This document shows positions 23,904 to 34,924 of a stretch of 64,000 nt of DNA, piece after piece (position 1 is the stretch's first letter; each line of letters starts with the position of its first letter). Made by a program: the position numbers and the translations under genes. Source of the stretch: Pinus tabuliformis. Taxonomy: Eukaryota; Streptophyta; Pinopsida; Pinales; Pinaceae. Location of the stretch: positions 88,332,069 to 88,396,068 of the forward strand of contig CM062820.1 in assembly GCA_031772625.1 (NCBI GenBank). Direction: 5' to 3'. Below the pieces are notes generated by a model. That model made no database searches. It had not been told where the DNA came from and saw nothing but the letters and a program-made list of their open reading frames with translations.

Positions 23904-24896
23904 CCAACCAACTGGTGAAGTGTCTGTTTAGTAGGATGAGTTTCATCGATAATGCCTCGTAATTTGTAATAGAAGTATTCGATTAGGCATAGGTTACAAT
24001 TATACAACTTCGTACTTTATTAGTGTTACACAGGAGAGAAGATATAGGGTGTTTCTTTTAATTGGAAGAATTTTAATAATAATTTAATATTAAAATTTAT
24101 TTTCTTGTTTAAGATGTATATATTTTATTTTTTGAATTTGTACTTACAAGTAAATACATGAAGATGTACATATTCTATTTCTTCAAATTTGAATTTGAAA
24201 ATCGAAATGATGTCTAAATGCTAATTGGATTATTCTTTTTGGTTAATTGATGTCTAAATGCTAATTAGTTTATTCTTTTTGGTTGGAGATTCCAGAGCTG
24301 CAAAAAAATTGCATGCTAAAGTCAACGTTTTACATGTCCCTAGATTTATTAACAAGAAATGAGAGTACATTCTGAAAGCATTCCTTATACAATCTTTTGC
24401 TGATTTGTCTATGTATTCTTATCTATAATATTCTACTTTACTCCATTATAACTGAGAGAGTGCTGGTTACAGTATTGTCTGCAAAGAGCAAGTTTGATTC
24501 AAAATTGCACAGTACAAAAATGCACAGTTGGATGTATTTAGAGAGCAATAAAAAAGACTATACTAAGAAGTGAAGGATCTAGAGAGCAATAACAGAGACT
24601 CTCCTAAGAAGTGAAGGACCTGGAGTTTAAGAAGTGAAGGACCCAGAGTTCAAGAGCACGCCATATGTGAAAGTTGTAAAGTAAAACTTCCCTGGTTAGG
24701 AGTGAATACCGCTCTTTGAGAGAAGGTTTGCCACTTGGCTTTGCTCTTTCTATATGTGTGAATAAGATATGTTCTGAAAGTTGATTGCCAATCTCCTAAT
24801 ATGCCTTATCTAGTTGAAAAGGATAGGGGTTGAAAGAATTGTGGTCTCTGACTCAGTAAATGATGCTTTTGGCATCTTCGTGAATGGAGATTTGAT
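23904..24896. other. Peroxidase 3' flank, no gene seen
   Basis: AT-rich sequence with short local duplications (tgtctaaatgctaattgg(a/t)ttattctttttgg at about 24211-24245 and 24248-24285; a 40-bp unit near 24545-24650). No coding signal was seen. Confidence 0.5.
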
Positions 24897-25400
24897 CACT
24901 ACTACATAAAGGGGGTTTTAAGACAATATTTGAGACAATTTTTGGGTAAATTGTTTTAACTTGAGACAAAAAAATTCTTGTGTATTATCTTAAATATTGT
25001 CTTTAAGCCAGTGTCTCAAAAATTAATTATTTTCTTAAAAAATTGTCACTTAGGATACAATTTCATTGAGACAACACTCTGATTAGAGACAATATGTCTT
25101 TAATACTAAACAATAAAAGTTTATTTAAAGATCACTTTTGTCTCTGTAGAGACAATATAAAACAATGAATCCAGAAATATCTCACCATTGAAATAAATCG
25201 ATATTAAAAACATTTAATTAAAAATAAACTACAAAATCGTTGATTAATTCATGTTAGCACACAGTGGAATCGAACCACCAACCTCTTGTTTGCAAGGTAG
25301 GCGCTCTTCCATTGAGCTAGCACACTTTAAAGTTTTCCATTGAGCTAGCACACTTTAAAGAATTACGTGATGAGTTATGGAAATCCTGAAAACTACATTT
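24897..25400. mobile_element. CACTA-like terminus with subterminal repeats
   Basis: From 24897 the sequence reads CACTACTACATAAAGGGGG, like the terminal inverted repeat of En/Spm (CACTA) elements, followed by at least eight gacaat / attgtct motifs in both orientations over about 270 bp, the usual subterminal arrangement. The preceding trinucleotide is gat. The matching right end (ending TAGTAGTG) was not found before the Sirevirus-like element at 26380, so this is one end or a truncated copy. Confidence 0.55.
25255..25326 (-). other. tRNA-like sequence (Ala-UGC type), degenerate
   Basis: On the minus strand a tRNA-like cloverleaf is readable: D arm GCTC...GAGC, anticodon loop cttgcaa (UGC), T arm GGTGG-TTCGATT-CCACT. 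The anticodon stem does not pair properly and four of seven acceptor pairs are G-U, so it is not a working tRNA gene. It lies inside the CACTA-like element. A 26-bp piece of its 5' end is duplicated in tandem (25307-25332 and 25335-25360). Confidence 0.5.
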
Positions 25401-25691
25401 ATAGCAATTGATTTAAAAAAAAAAAAATTTGACACATGATATATAATCTTTATAAAAACTATAATCATGCAAACCATATTTTTAACTTACTAAATCTATC
25501 AACCAAAAGGTGCAAAGGGAGGAGGATTATATCTCTAGCAAAAAAATTCAAACTCTTATATTAGTATACAATTAAATGTTCATGTATACATGCTATCTTG
25601 CTACAATGGCATATCCCTGTGTTGGGATTTCATTCCATGTTAAGGCTTCGTTTTCTTCATCTTCTTCTGCACACATGTATGTGTCTATTAT

Positions 25692-25854
25692 TGTGTATAT
25701 GCACCCATATAAAATTCTATAACAAAATGTCTTGATTTCCAAACGTAAAACAAAAAGAATCATGATTTGTGAATGTGTATAAGCACCCATTTAAAATTCT
25801 ATAACAAAATGTCTTGATTTCCAAATGTAAAACAAAAAGAATCATGATTTGTGA
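25692..25854. repeat. 82-bp tandem duplication
   Basis: Two units starting tgtgtata(t/a)gcaccca at 25692 and 25774 are nearly identical, including cttgatttccaaa(c/t)gtaaaac. The unit is non-coding. Confidence 0.85.
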
Positions 25855-26357
25855 ATCCACAATCTGCGATTGAGTCGTTATCAAAGCACAAGAAATGAAA
25901 TGGAGTGGATATATTCTCTTGCACCTTTGCAATCAGTTCTCCCTACTTAAAAGTTAATAGACCTAGAATATGTTTTTCCTTTGCATTTTAAGCTGGATAG
26001 ATTCATGGCTCCATCCTAGCCCCACAATTATCTGGGGCCATCTATGGCTTGCGAGTTCCACACCAACCATTGTTTATGACAGTGAAGAGTACTGATGACC
26101 GAGAACATGTGCTAAGAATGTCATCTATGTTGCTACTAAATGCAAAGATATATCATGATAAAGAAAAAAAAAACAAGTTTCTTATTAAACAAGTGGACGT
26201 TATTATGAAAAGGAGAGGATGACATAATGGGAGAAAAACTACTCTTCAGTGCCCAGTGCCAAGAAACCATGGCGCACACTCAACAAAATAGATAAGCATA
26301 ACATGTGAAAAGTTGCAAACTATGAACTCTAAAGCAAAAGGTCAAAGAACTGCTTAC

Positions 26358-26379
26358 CACAATTGCTCCAACAGGATCT
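26358..26379 (-). pseudogene. Metal tolerance protein exon, 3' piece
   Basis: On the minus strand these bases read D-P-V-G-A-I-V and are followed by a good splice donor (gtaagc, 26357-26352). They continue the exon interrupted at 34044: the codons before the break end W-W-I-D and those after it give P-V-G-A-I, the usual sequence after transmembrane segment V of plant cation diffusion facilitators. Five bases, gatct (26375-26379), are the target duplication of the Sirevirus-like element. No later exon of this gene was recognised to the left. Confidence 0.8.
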
Positions 26380-28554
26380 TGTTGCCATTATGTTGAATGT
26401 GTTGTACTTGATGGCAACCCACTTGTAGTAGAACAACTCACTTGTACATGGTAACTAGATGAATCTATAGAAGAGATATCAGATGTGACAGAATGCATGA
26501 CAATGGTATTTATAGATGTGATGAAATGCAGGGCAGCTTCAAGGAATTAGTTCAGAAGGCATCTCTCTCAGATGAAAGATCATAGTATAGCAGTAAACAA
26601 CAGGAATGAAGAAAGAAAGGTATATGAAGGTTCACTATATACCAAGTCGCGCATACACGCAAGTTCACTATATACAAAGTCATGTATACGAAAAGGTATA
26701 CGCAGGTTCACTATATACCAAGTCGCGTATACACACAGGTTCACTATATACAAAGGCGTGTACAATGTACACACACACTTTCACAGAAGGAAATGCGAGT
26801 ACATGTCGGAAAACTATGTTTTTTTCTGTGGTATTTGGACCATGGTATTTTGGTATTGGTCCATGGTATTTGGTCTGAGGTATTGACCCTAGGTATTGGG
26901 TCCAAGGTATTGGTCCTACATGGTTTTGGACAATAATATTGAGAGAGGCCTAAACCTATACAAGGAGAAGAAGATCATTAGGCCAAATTGCAAGTGTGCA
27001 AGGATTGAATATCTGATGAAGTGTGAGATCTAGTATGCAGGTTATGGGTTTATGATGCTTTGCTTGATCTGAGCCAAGGAGGAATCTCAACGGTTGATGG
27101 AGGACAAGATCTAATGATGGATAAGGATCTTATGGCTTGGAATGAATCATCTCTATATGGTTTGATCATGCTTTTTCTAGATTTGTATACTAATGCTTGT
27201 GATGTTCTGTAAATATTATGATCTGGGGATAACTGAAGTCTGGAATAGCTACAAAATTATGAATGAATATTTATAGAAGTATATGCAGGTCGACTTTGAT
27301 AAAAGCGTGTATACACGCAAGTTAGACTCATCTAAGTAGCATATACCATATGAACTATGATGTTTGAAGTTACATGTGGTTCTGGTTGTTAATGCAAAGT
27401 TCTGAGTTTTGGTGACTGTTTACTGGTGACAGTATTCTGCATTTTCAGATTGGTTGATGAATGAGATCTAATAATGGATCAAGATCATAGTGACTTATCT
27501 TTATGTGATCTGATGGACTAGATCTGGTTGCTAACACACGTATTATCCTTTTGTATGTAATGATCTGGGTATGTCTGAAGTTAGGAAGTGCAGCGAAGTT
27601 ATAAGTAAGTATTTGATGACATATACGCTGGTTCGCTTTGGTGAAGTTGCGTATACACAATGGTTCAACTCTTCCAAGTAGCGTACGCACTTTAATGCAT
27701 GGTTTTTGATGATACAGTTGGCTCTGAATATTGTTGTAGAGTTCTGAGTTTTGCTCTGTGTTTTGGTGACTGATTTTTGATGATAGGGTTTCAGTGATTA
27801 AGCTGTTGGGTGATTCAGAAAGTAATGATTGAGTATTCAATGAATGGGTAATGCAATAGTTGTATTACAGTGGTGATTGATTTTGAGCTTCAATGTTGTT
27901 GATGGGTCCAGTATGAAAATTGGATGAAACCTGGTCTTCAAATTATGGTGTTGTGTTCCAAGAGTATCCAGTCTGAAAATTTATGAAACGTGGTACCTCG
28001 AGGAAGAAAGAAGGTCATAACCTTCTGTAGGTCGGCACCTACGTACTAGTAAATATATTGGCTAGTACAAGAGCTAGGGAGTTGTAGCTCCCTTCCAGTA
28101 GAAGCTGGAGAACAAAAGAAGGTTGTAGCCTTCTACAGGTAGAAGCCTGCGTACTGGTATGAGTCTACACCAGTACATTGCTGTAAACAGATTTTTTTAT
28201 AATTAAAAGAAGACAGAGATGACAACAGTAGATGGTTTTTACCCACATTGGGTTTCCACCTTACATGTTGGTGTTCATGTGTGATGCTTATGTGTGATGG
28301 TTCTTTCTGTTATTAATTGCACATGGTTACTGTTTAATGTTTAAATAAAGTATTGATACTCAGATTAAAGATCAACATATGATTAATTAACAGAATCATT
28401 AATTTGCTGGATATATGCTTGTTTCCTTAAACACAGTTGCGTACACGTGCGGGTTGCCTTCATTAAAGTAGCATATATGAAATTGAGTAAGAAAAGAAAA
28501 GATTATTGACTTGAATAATACTGATTGACCCCCCTCTCAGTATTATTTCGAACA
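26380..28554 (+). repeat. Sirevirus-like 5' LTR
   Basis: Starts TGTTGCCATTATG and ends in cgaaca. It contains a cluster of gcgtatacacgc-type palindromes and gttcactatata(c/t) direct repeats at about 26628-26770, a run of ggtatt motifs at 26828-26920, and a TATA-like position where this copy reads tatacaa against tatataa in the 3' LTR. Reading frames in 26572-26936 are products of the short repeats and not genes. Confidence 0.9.
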
Positions 28555-28556
28555 AT

Positions 28557-28568
28557 TGGTATCAGAGC
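28557..28568 (+). other. Sirevirus-like primer binding site
   Basis: tggtatcagagc, two bases after the 5' LTR, is complementary to the tRNA-Met 3' end as in Copia elements. Confidence 0.9.
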
Positions 28569-28615
28569 AGGTCCTTTGGAAGAAGCTTGATCGCTTGAAG
28601 AAGATCCGTAGAACA

Positions 28616-29947
28616 ATGGGAAAGAAGCTAAAGAAGAAAGCTCCTCAGAAAAAGAAGACATCTCAGAGAAACTATGACAATGGGAGAATCGATTAGGGAA
28701 TATGTGAAAGCAACACTTCAGATTCAGAATCACCTCAGAATGAAGATGAACAAGCAAAAGAACTATCAGGTATGAATTTGTTATCCTCTGGTGATACATT
28801 TCTCCATCCATTTGAAGATGATGAAAGTGATAGCGAAACAACTGAATTTGCTCTTATGGGTGAGGAAGAAAGATATCAAATAGAGGCAGAATTTAAAAGG
28901 CTTACGGACAAAATTAGAGATCAACAAGATCTATTGGACAAAAGGGAATGTGCCTCCAAAGAAGAAGCTACCAAACTAAAAGCTCAACTAGAGGAAGGAA
29001 ACAAGGTAAGGAAGCAATTCAAGGAAAAGGAAGATCAATGTCAAAAGCTACAGGATGAAGTGACATCATTAAGAAATGAAGTCAATGAAAAGAGCACAAC
29101 AATCAAGAAACTTAGAGATAGATCCAGTTACTATGAAAGTCTTGAAGCTAAGATCCTCTCTCTAAAAGAAGATCTTGAAGAATCAAATAAGCAGAATAAA
29201 GAACTACTCCAAGCCCTTGAAAAACAAGGAAACAAATTTCTTGGATTAAGACATCAGTTGGAAGAAGGAAGAAAAGTTGAAGGAATCATGAAGAAGCAGT
29301 ATCTTGAAAAGGAAGAGCAACATCAGGTTGAGGTAAATATTCTAAAAGATAAATTAGAAGAAAAGGATAAGCTCTTACGATTTCAAGATAGTACTAAGAT
29401 CTTGGATGATATTCTTAGTAGTCAAAGGTCTCCTGCCATCAAAAATGGTCTTGGCGTTCATGAATTTGTTGAAGATGAATCTAGATCACAAAGTAACACA
29501 ATGAACTCTAATGTGAAATCTGAAATGATCAACAAGGAGATGAGAGGTCAATCCCATCAACAACCAAGGAAAGAAATTCTTCAAAGAAAATCTTTTACTC
29601 CTAACTATGGAAGTGATAGTCGGTTATTTCCTCAAATGAATAATGTTGAATGTTATGTATGTCATAATTTTGGACATGTTACAGCCAGATGCAGAAGTAG
29701 AATGGTTCAAGACCGTCACATAGAAATATCAACACGTTCCAGGTACTTTAAGGGATATTGTTTTGCTTGCAATATGTTTGGTCACAAAGCCTTTGACTGC
29801 TATAGAAGGAATATGAAACATATGAGATGTTATGGATGTAACAAGCTTGGACATATAGCAAAGGAATGCAGGAACAAAGTACGGGCACCATACCAAAAGG
29901 AGAAAACATCATCACACTCGAAGATATGGAAGAAGAAGGAAGTATAG
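28616..29947 (+). pseudogene. Gag-like protein: coiled coil plus three CCHC zinc knuckles
   Basis: The frame starts at an ATG at 28616, 48 bp after the primer site, with a lysine-rich opening (MGKKLKKKAPQKKK). One in-frame TAG at 28694 follows after 26 codons, and then 417 open codons run to the stop at 29947. The product has an acidic N-part, a long charged heptad-rich coiled coil (roughly residues 60-240) and three knuckles, CYVCHNFGHVTARC, CFACNMFGHKAFDC and CYGCNKLGHIAKEC (29649-29869), then a basic tail. Gag packages element RNA into particles; knuckles bind the RNA. Outside the one stop the frame is clean, while no pol exists, so selection on Gag alone or recent activity in trans is possible (inference). 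Confidence 0.85.
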
Positions 29948-31862
29948 TCAGAAAGATGTGGAACAACACAATGTACAGACATGACAGACTCAAAGGGAGT
30001 TGAAAGTGTGAAACTTCAGTGTTCTAAATCTCATACGCATGAAGAGAGGTCGCGTATATACGTGAGTTAGACACTGCACAGTCACGTATATGTTAATTTG
30101 GGGAAAAGCAATGGGACAGACTCAGGAAAAAGGGTCTGATATGGTTTAGTCAATTATTTTCTCTATTTGATGATGGTTACAATCTGCTGATAATGTGTGG
30201 AAATGTATTGATGCTCATAAGAGGTTGTTTTTTATCCTCACAATATTAACTTGATGTATATCTGATTGATGATGATGCCTTGATACTTCTTGCTGATATA
30301 TGCATGATCAGATATGACAGTTAATAGATGGAACAAGTTCAGGGGGAGAACATGCTATGCTTCTAATAAAGCGTTGTTGGAATTATTTTTAGAAGTCTTT
30401 AGTACCTAATCAATGATGATGATGCTTATATGGCTAAATGATACATCTTGCTATGATATGGTTATGAGTTTCCCATGACAAAATCTCATATGATTCTTGG
30501 CGTCACATAGTTAGTGTTCAGATCAAATTTATGGATGATTCTCTAATATACAACTTCATTGTTTGATGATGAGTCACTCATTTCATTATGTTGTTGTCAT
30601 CATACCTTCAAAGATGCATAAAGATCATATACTACAGTTATGATGAAGGATTCCTATAGTTCTTGGCTCTCACATGGTTGAGGATTGTTGTTGTTGATGA
30701 CATCAAGAAATCTTGACAAATGACCATAAGATCATGGCTTGCTAGATACATATTGATATCTCTTTTATGGATATACAGTATGCTGGATACATGGATGATT
30801 ACTCAAAGTTGCATTGTTGGTTGGCCAAGATAATGGAGTTATTGCAGGTCACATGAAGACATAACTATTTGAAGACATGATGATTATGAGTTCTTACCTA
30901 TATGATGATAAGTTGATACTCACATATGTTGATTGATGCTTATCAGATGTGGGATGTTCCCGAGTGATGATACATGGATGGTATAAAAGATCATGAAGAT
31001 CTTGATGATGCTGTGATGACTATGGTGTTTTTCACATATGATATAATGTGAATGATTTTGTATGACATATACAAAATCAATTCATGGAAGGTTATGATAA
31101 TGCTCAAGATCAAGAGGATGAGTTGATATCTGTATGCAAACATACTTTGTCATAGGTTGATGATATCTACACTAATGGACATATACAGGTTGCTGGTCTG
31201 GATGCTGTTGACAGATGCTTATGGAGCAAATCATACATTGTGCATGATAGTTGCTTATGACTATCATAGTCTTGTTTAGATATTTGGTCTCTATTATAAA
31301 TGTCACGCATATCATTCAATGTAAAGGCCATATCAAGACCCATGATGTATTAGTTTGTCTCTGTCTATTGTAGTATTTTGATGAATCCCTTTTGGTCATA
31401 TGATGTAATTTGTACCCCCACTATGCATGGGAAGGATGATGTAATATTTTAGTCATGTATAAACAATTGGTATCTAGTATATCCCCACTTGGTTGTGTGG
31501 ATAAGTCAAGTTTATCCCCACTTGGTTGGGAGAATGAATGAATGTATGAGTCATTGGTGATAGGAAGGTCAAACTCACATAGTTGAGTTATCGAGTCATG
31601 TTATTTTCTTGAAAATATTTGCAGACTCTGCATGTGCTCAGGGGGAGCATGGATGATACAATACATATCAGCATGAACAAAGGGGGAGTTCAATCAAAGA
31701 ATTCAGCATGTGCCTAGGGGGAACATAATTAATTTTCAGCTATTCAGATATGAAAGTCTTTTGCTTTTCAGGGGAGAAGATCTTGGTCTGCCCTTTGCCC
31801 TTAATGTCAAAGGGGGAGAGTGACTTGATGTTGTTGTTGCCATCAAGTCTAAAGGGGGATAT
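29948..31862 (+). other. Sirevirus-like non-coding interior with repeated purine tracts
   Basis: No reverse transcriptase, integrase or protease signature is present on either strand. Purine tracts of the form (a)ggggga occur near 30342, 31640, 31680, 31718, 31810 and 31851, increasing towards the 3' LTR. Palindrome-like gcgtatatacgtg motifs recur at about 30048-30092. Many short atgatgatg-type runs make the sequence low in complexity. Confidence 0.8.
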
Positions 31863-34043
31863 TTTTGGCATTATGATGAATGTGTTGTACTTGATGTCAA
31901 CCCACTTGTAGCAGAACAACTCACTTTACATGGTAACTAGATGAATCTACAGAAGAGATATCAGATGTGACAGAATGCATGATAGTAGTATTTATAGATG
32001 TGATGAAATACAAGGCAACTTCAAGGAATCAGTTCAGAAGGCATCTCTCTTAGATGAAAAATCACAGTATAGCAAGTAAACATCAAAAATGAAGAAAGAA
32101 AGGTATACACAGGTTCATTATATACCAAGTCGTGTATACACGCAGGTTCACTATATACAAAGTCATGTATAAGAAAAGGTATACGCATGTTCACTATATA
32201 CCAAGTCGCGTATACACGCAGGTTCACTATATACAAAGGCACATACAATGTACGCATGCACTTTCATGGAAGGAAAGGTGCGTACATGTCGAAAAACTAA
32301 GCTTTTGTCCGTGGTATTTGGACCATGGTATTCTGGTATTGGTCCATGGTATTTGGTCCGAGGTATTGACCCCAGGTATTGGGTACAAGGTATCGGTCCT
32401 ACATGGTTTTGGACCATGGTATTGAGAGAGGCCTAAACATATATAAGGAGAAGAAGATCATTAGGCCAAAGTGCAAGTGTACAAGGATTGAATATCTGAT
32501 GAAGTGTGAGATCCAGTATGCAGGTTATGGGTTTATGATGCTTTGCTTGATCTGAGCCAAGGAGGAATCTCAGCAGTTGAAGGAGGACAAGATCTAATGA
32601 TGGATCAGGATCTTATGGCTTGGAATGAATCATCTCTATATATTTTGATCATTCTTTTTCTAGATCTATATACTGATGCTTGTCATGTTCTGTAAGTATT
32701 GTGATCTCGGGATAACTGAAGTCTGGAATAGCTGCAAAATTATGAATGAATATTTGCAGATGTATACGTAGGTCGAATTTGATAAAAGCACGTATACACG
32801 CAGGTTATACCTATCTAAGTAGAGTATACCATATGAACTATGATGTTTAAAGTTACAGGTGGTTCTGGTTGTTGATGCAAAGTTCTGAGTTCTAGTGACC
32901 GTTTACTGGTGACAGTATTAAATGTATATTCAGATTGGTTGATGGATGAGATCTAATAATGGATCAGGACCATAATGACTTATCTTTATGTGATATGATG
33001 CACTAGATTTGGTTGCTAACACATGTATTATCCTTTTGTATGTAATGATCTGGGTATGTCTAAAGTTAGGAAGTGCAACGAAGTTATAAGTAAGTATTTG
33101 ATGACATATACGCTAGTTCGCTTTGGTGAAGTTGCGTATACACGCTGGTTCGGCTCTTCCAAGTAGTGTATGCACTCTGATGCATGGTTTTTGGTGATAC
33201 AGTTGGCTCTAAATATTGTTGCAGAGTTCTGGGTTCTGCTCTGTGTTCTAGTGACTGTGTTTTGATGACAGGGTTTCAGTGATTAAGTTGTTGGGTGATT
33301 CAGAGAGTAATGATTGAGTATTCAATGAATGGGTAATGCAATAGTTGTATTACAGTGGTGATTGATTTTGAGCTTCAATGTTGTTGATGGGTCCAGTATG
33401 AAAATTGGATGAAATGTGGCCTTCAGATTATGGTGTTGTGTTCCAAGAGTATCCAATCTGAAAATTTATGAAACGTGGTACCTGGAGGAAGAAATAAGGT
33501 CGTAGCCTTCTATAGGTTGGCACCTACGTACTAGTAAATATATAGGCTAGTACAAGAGCTAGCGGGTTGTAGGTCCCTTCCAATAGAAGCTGGAGAACGA
33601 AAGAAGGTTGTAGCCTTCTGCAGGTAGAAGCCTGCGTACACGTATGAGTTTGCACCAGTACATTGTTGTAAACAAATTTTCTTATTATTAAAAGAAGACA
33701 GAGATGACAATAGCAGGTGGTTTTTACCCACATTGGGTTTCCACCTTACATCTTGGTGTTCATGTGTGATGCTTATGTGTGATGGTTCTTTCTGTTATTA
33801 ACTGCACATGGTTACTATTTAATGTTTAAATAAAGTAGTGATACTCAGTTTAAAGATCAACATATGATGAATTAATAGAATCATTAGTTTGTTGGATATA
33901 CGCTTGTTTCCTTAAACACAGTTGCGTACATGCGCGGGTTGCCTTCATTGAAGTAGCGTATATGAAATTGAGTAAGAAAAGGAAAACATTATTGACTTGA
34001 CTAATACCAATTCACCCTTGCCCTCTCAGTATTATTTCCAACA
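31863..34043 (+). repeat. Sirevirus-like 3' LTR
   Basis: Homologous over its full length to 26380-28554. The first dinucleotide is tt instead of tg (mutated), and the end is ccaaca. A TATA box, tatataa, lies near 32437. It keeps the palindrome cluster at about 32100-32240 and the ggtatt run at 32312-32400. Confidence 0.9.
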
Positions 34044-34260
34044 GATCTATCCACCAGTATAAAGTACTTGCAAGAATAGCAGCAATTAGACCAATTGTGT
34101 TGGTGATCACGTCAAAGAAATGATCTTGAGCATATGTCTTCACAATCTCATTAGTAAAACTTCGACAATACATTACGAGGAACAACTTCACAAAAGTAAC
34201 TGAAACCGTAATTCCAACCACCCAATCCCATTTGTCATCATCTAAAGATAAACCATCCTC
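34044..34260 (-). pseudogene. Metal tolerance protein (Mn-CDF type) exon, 5' piece
   Basis: Cation diffusion facilitators export divalent metals, often Mn, from the cytosol into vesicles or the vacuole. On the minus strand the exon follows an acceptor (ttccatag, 34261-34268) and reads EDGLSLDDDKWDWVVGI, a transmembrane segment (VSVTFVKLFLVMYCRSF), then KTYAQDHFFDVITN and another membrane segment ending YWWID. The DHFFD motif is the DxxxD metal site of plant Mn-type facilitators (MTP8-11 group; family knowledge). The reading frame is open. The exon is cut by the 7.66-kb LTR element between I-D and P-V; its last codons are at 26379-26358. Neither earlier nor later exons were recognised. Confidence 0.88.
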
Positions 34261-34870
34261 CTATGGAAATTTGGAAATAGAGTTGACAAAAGTTAATTCC
34301 TTGTATGCAAATTGGAAAAATAGTCTATCTCTCAAAATACAATACACAAAATTCTGACCATAAGGTACATGATAGAGAAATCAACATGGCTAATATGAGC
34401 TCAATATCAGGGTAACTTTTAAGACAAGGAGTAGGATTATAACTACGCAGAAAAACAAGAGTATGTAAAATGATTTATTATAAACAAAACTGTAAGAATT
34501 AGCATACAAGTAGGTCCCAAGAAAGGTGCATGGGTTTTTGGTGTTTGGGTGTTGCAAGCCCATGCTTCCTTTTAATCTATATTCATAAGATTAGCATTTG
34601 TAAATAAATGGGTACTTGCCAGAGTTGATGTCAAGATAGGATGGTTTCTACTAATGGCCATACAACAAAACAAGTCAGAAAGCTTTTATTCTATATTTGC
34701 AAAATAGAAAGCAATTCTGCCAAAGATAAGAGAATATATAAATCCATAAATGCAGGCTTTGCAAATTTAGTTTTCTTGTGAGGGATTATAGAAACTTCAA
34801 ATGTAAAAAGAAAATGTCAAAATAACTATTCTAATTTGACATTCATAATGCAAAATTCAGAGTATCTTAC

Positions 34871-34924
34871 AGCGCACTCAGGCTCACCAAACCTCTTTGG
34901 TAGTGAAACAGCAGCGTGTTTGAC
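34871..34924 (-). other. Possible 54-bp exon, unrecognised
   Basis: On the minus strand an acceptor (tttgtag) precedes, and a donor (gtaag) follows, 18 open codons reading VKHAAVSLPKRFGEPECA. Codon use looks gene-like, but the peptide was not recognised and does not fit the metal transporter next to it. It may be another captured exon. Confidence 0.25.

Larger units (their letters stand above)
26380..34043 (+). mobile_element. Sirevirus-like, Gag-only LTR retrotransposon (non-autonomous)
   Basis: A 7.66-kb LTR element with LTRs of 2175 and 2181 bp, a perfect 5-bp target duplication gatct (26375-26379 and 34044-34048), a tRNA-Met-type primer site at 28557 and a polypurine tract at 31851-31862. 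The 3.3-kb interior encodes only a Gag-like protein with a coiled coil and three CCHC knuckles; no protease, integrase or reverse transcriptase was found in 29948-31862. Several aaaggggga-type tracts precede the 3' LTR, a feature described for Sireviruses (Copia). Long LTRs and a Gag-only interior fit the TR-GAG type of non-autonomous element (family knowledge; lineage is inference). LTRs differ by about 8-9% over the first 220 bp. Confidence 0.9.

Noticed and set aside
25255-25326. Functional tRNA-Ala gene
   Set aside because: The anticodon stem does not pair, four acceptor pairs are G-U, and it lies in a transposon-like repeat with a tandem duplication of its 5' part.
26572-26936. Small protein-coding genes (also 32021-32436)
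   Set aside because: The frames follow short LTR repeats, occur in several overlapping frames on both strands and exist at the same place in both LTRs.
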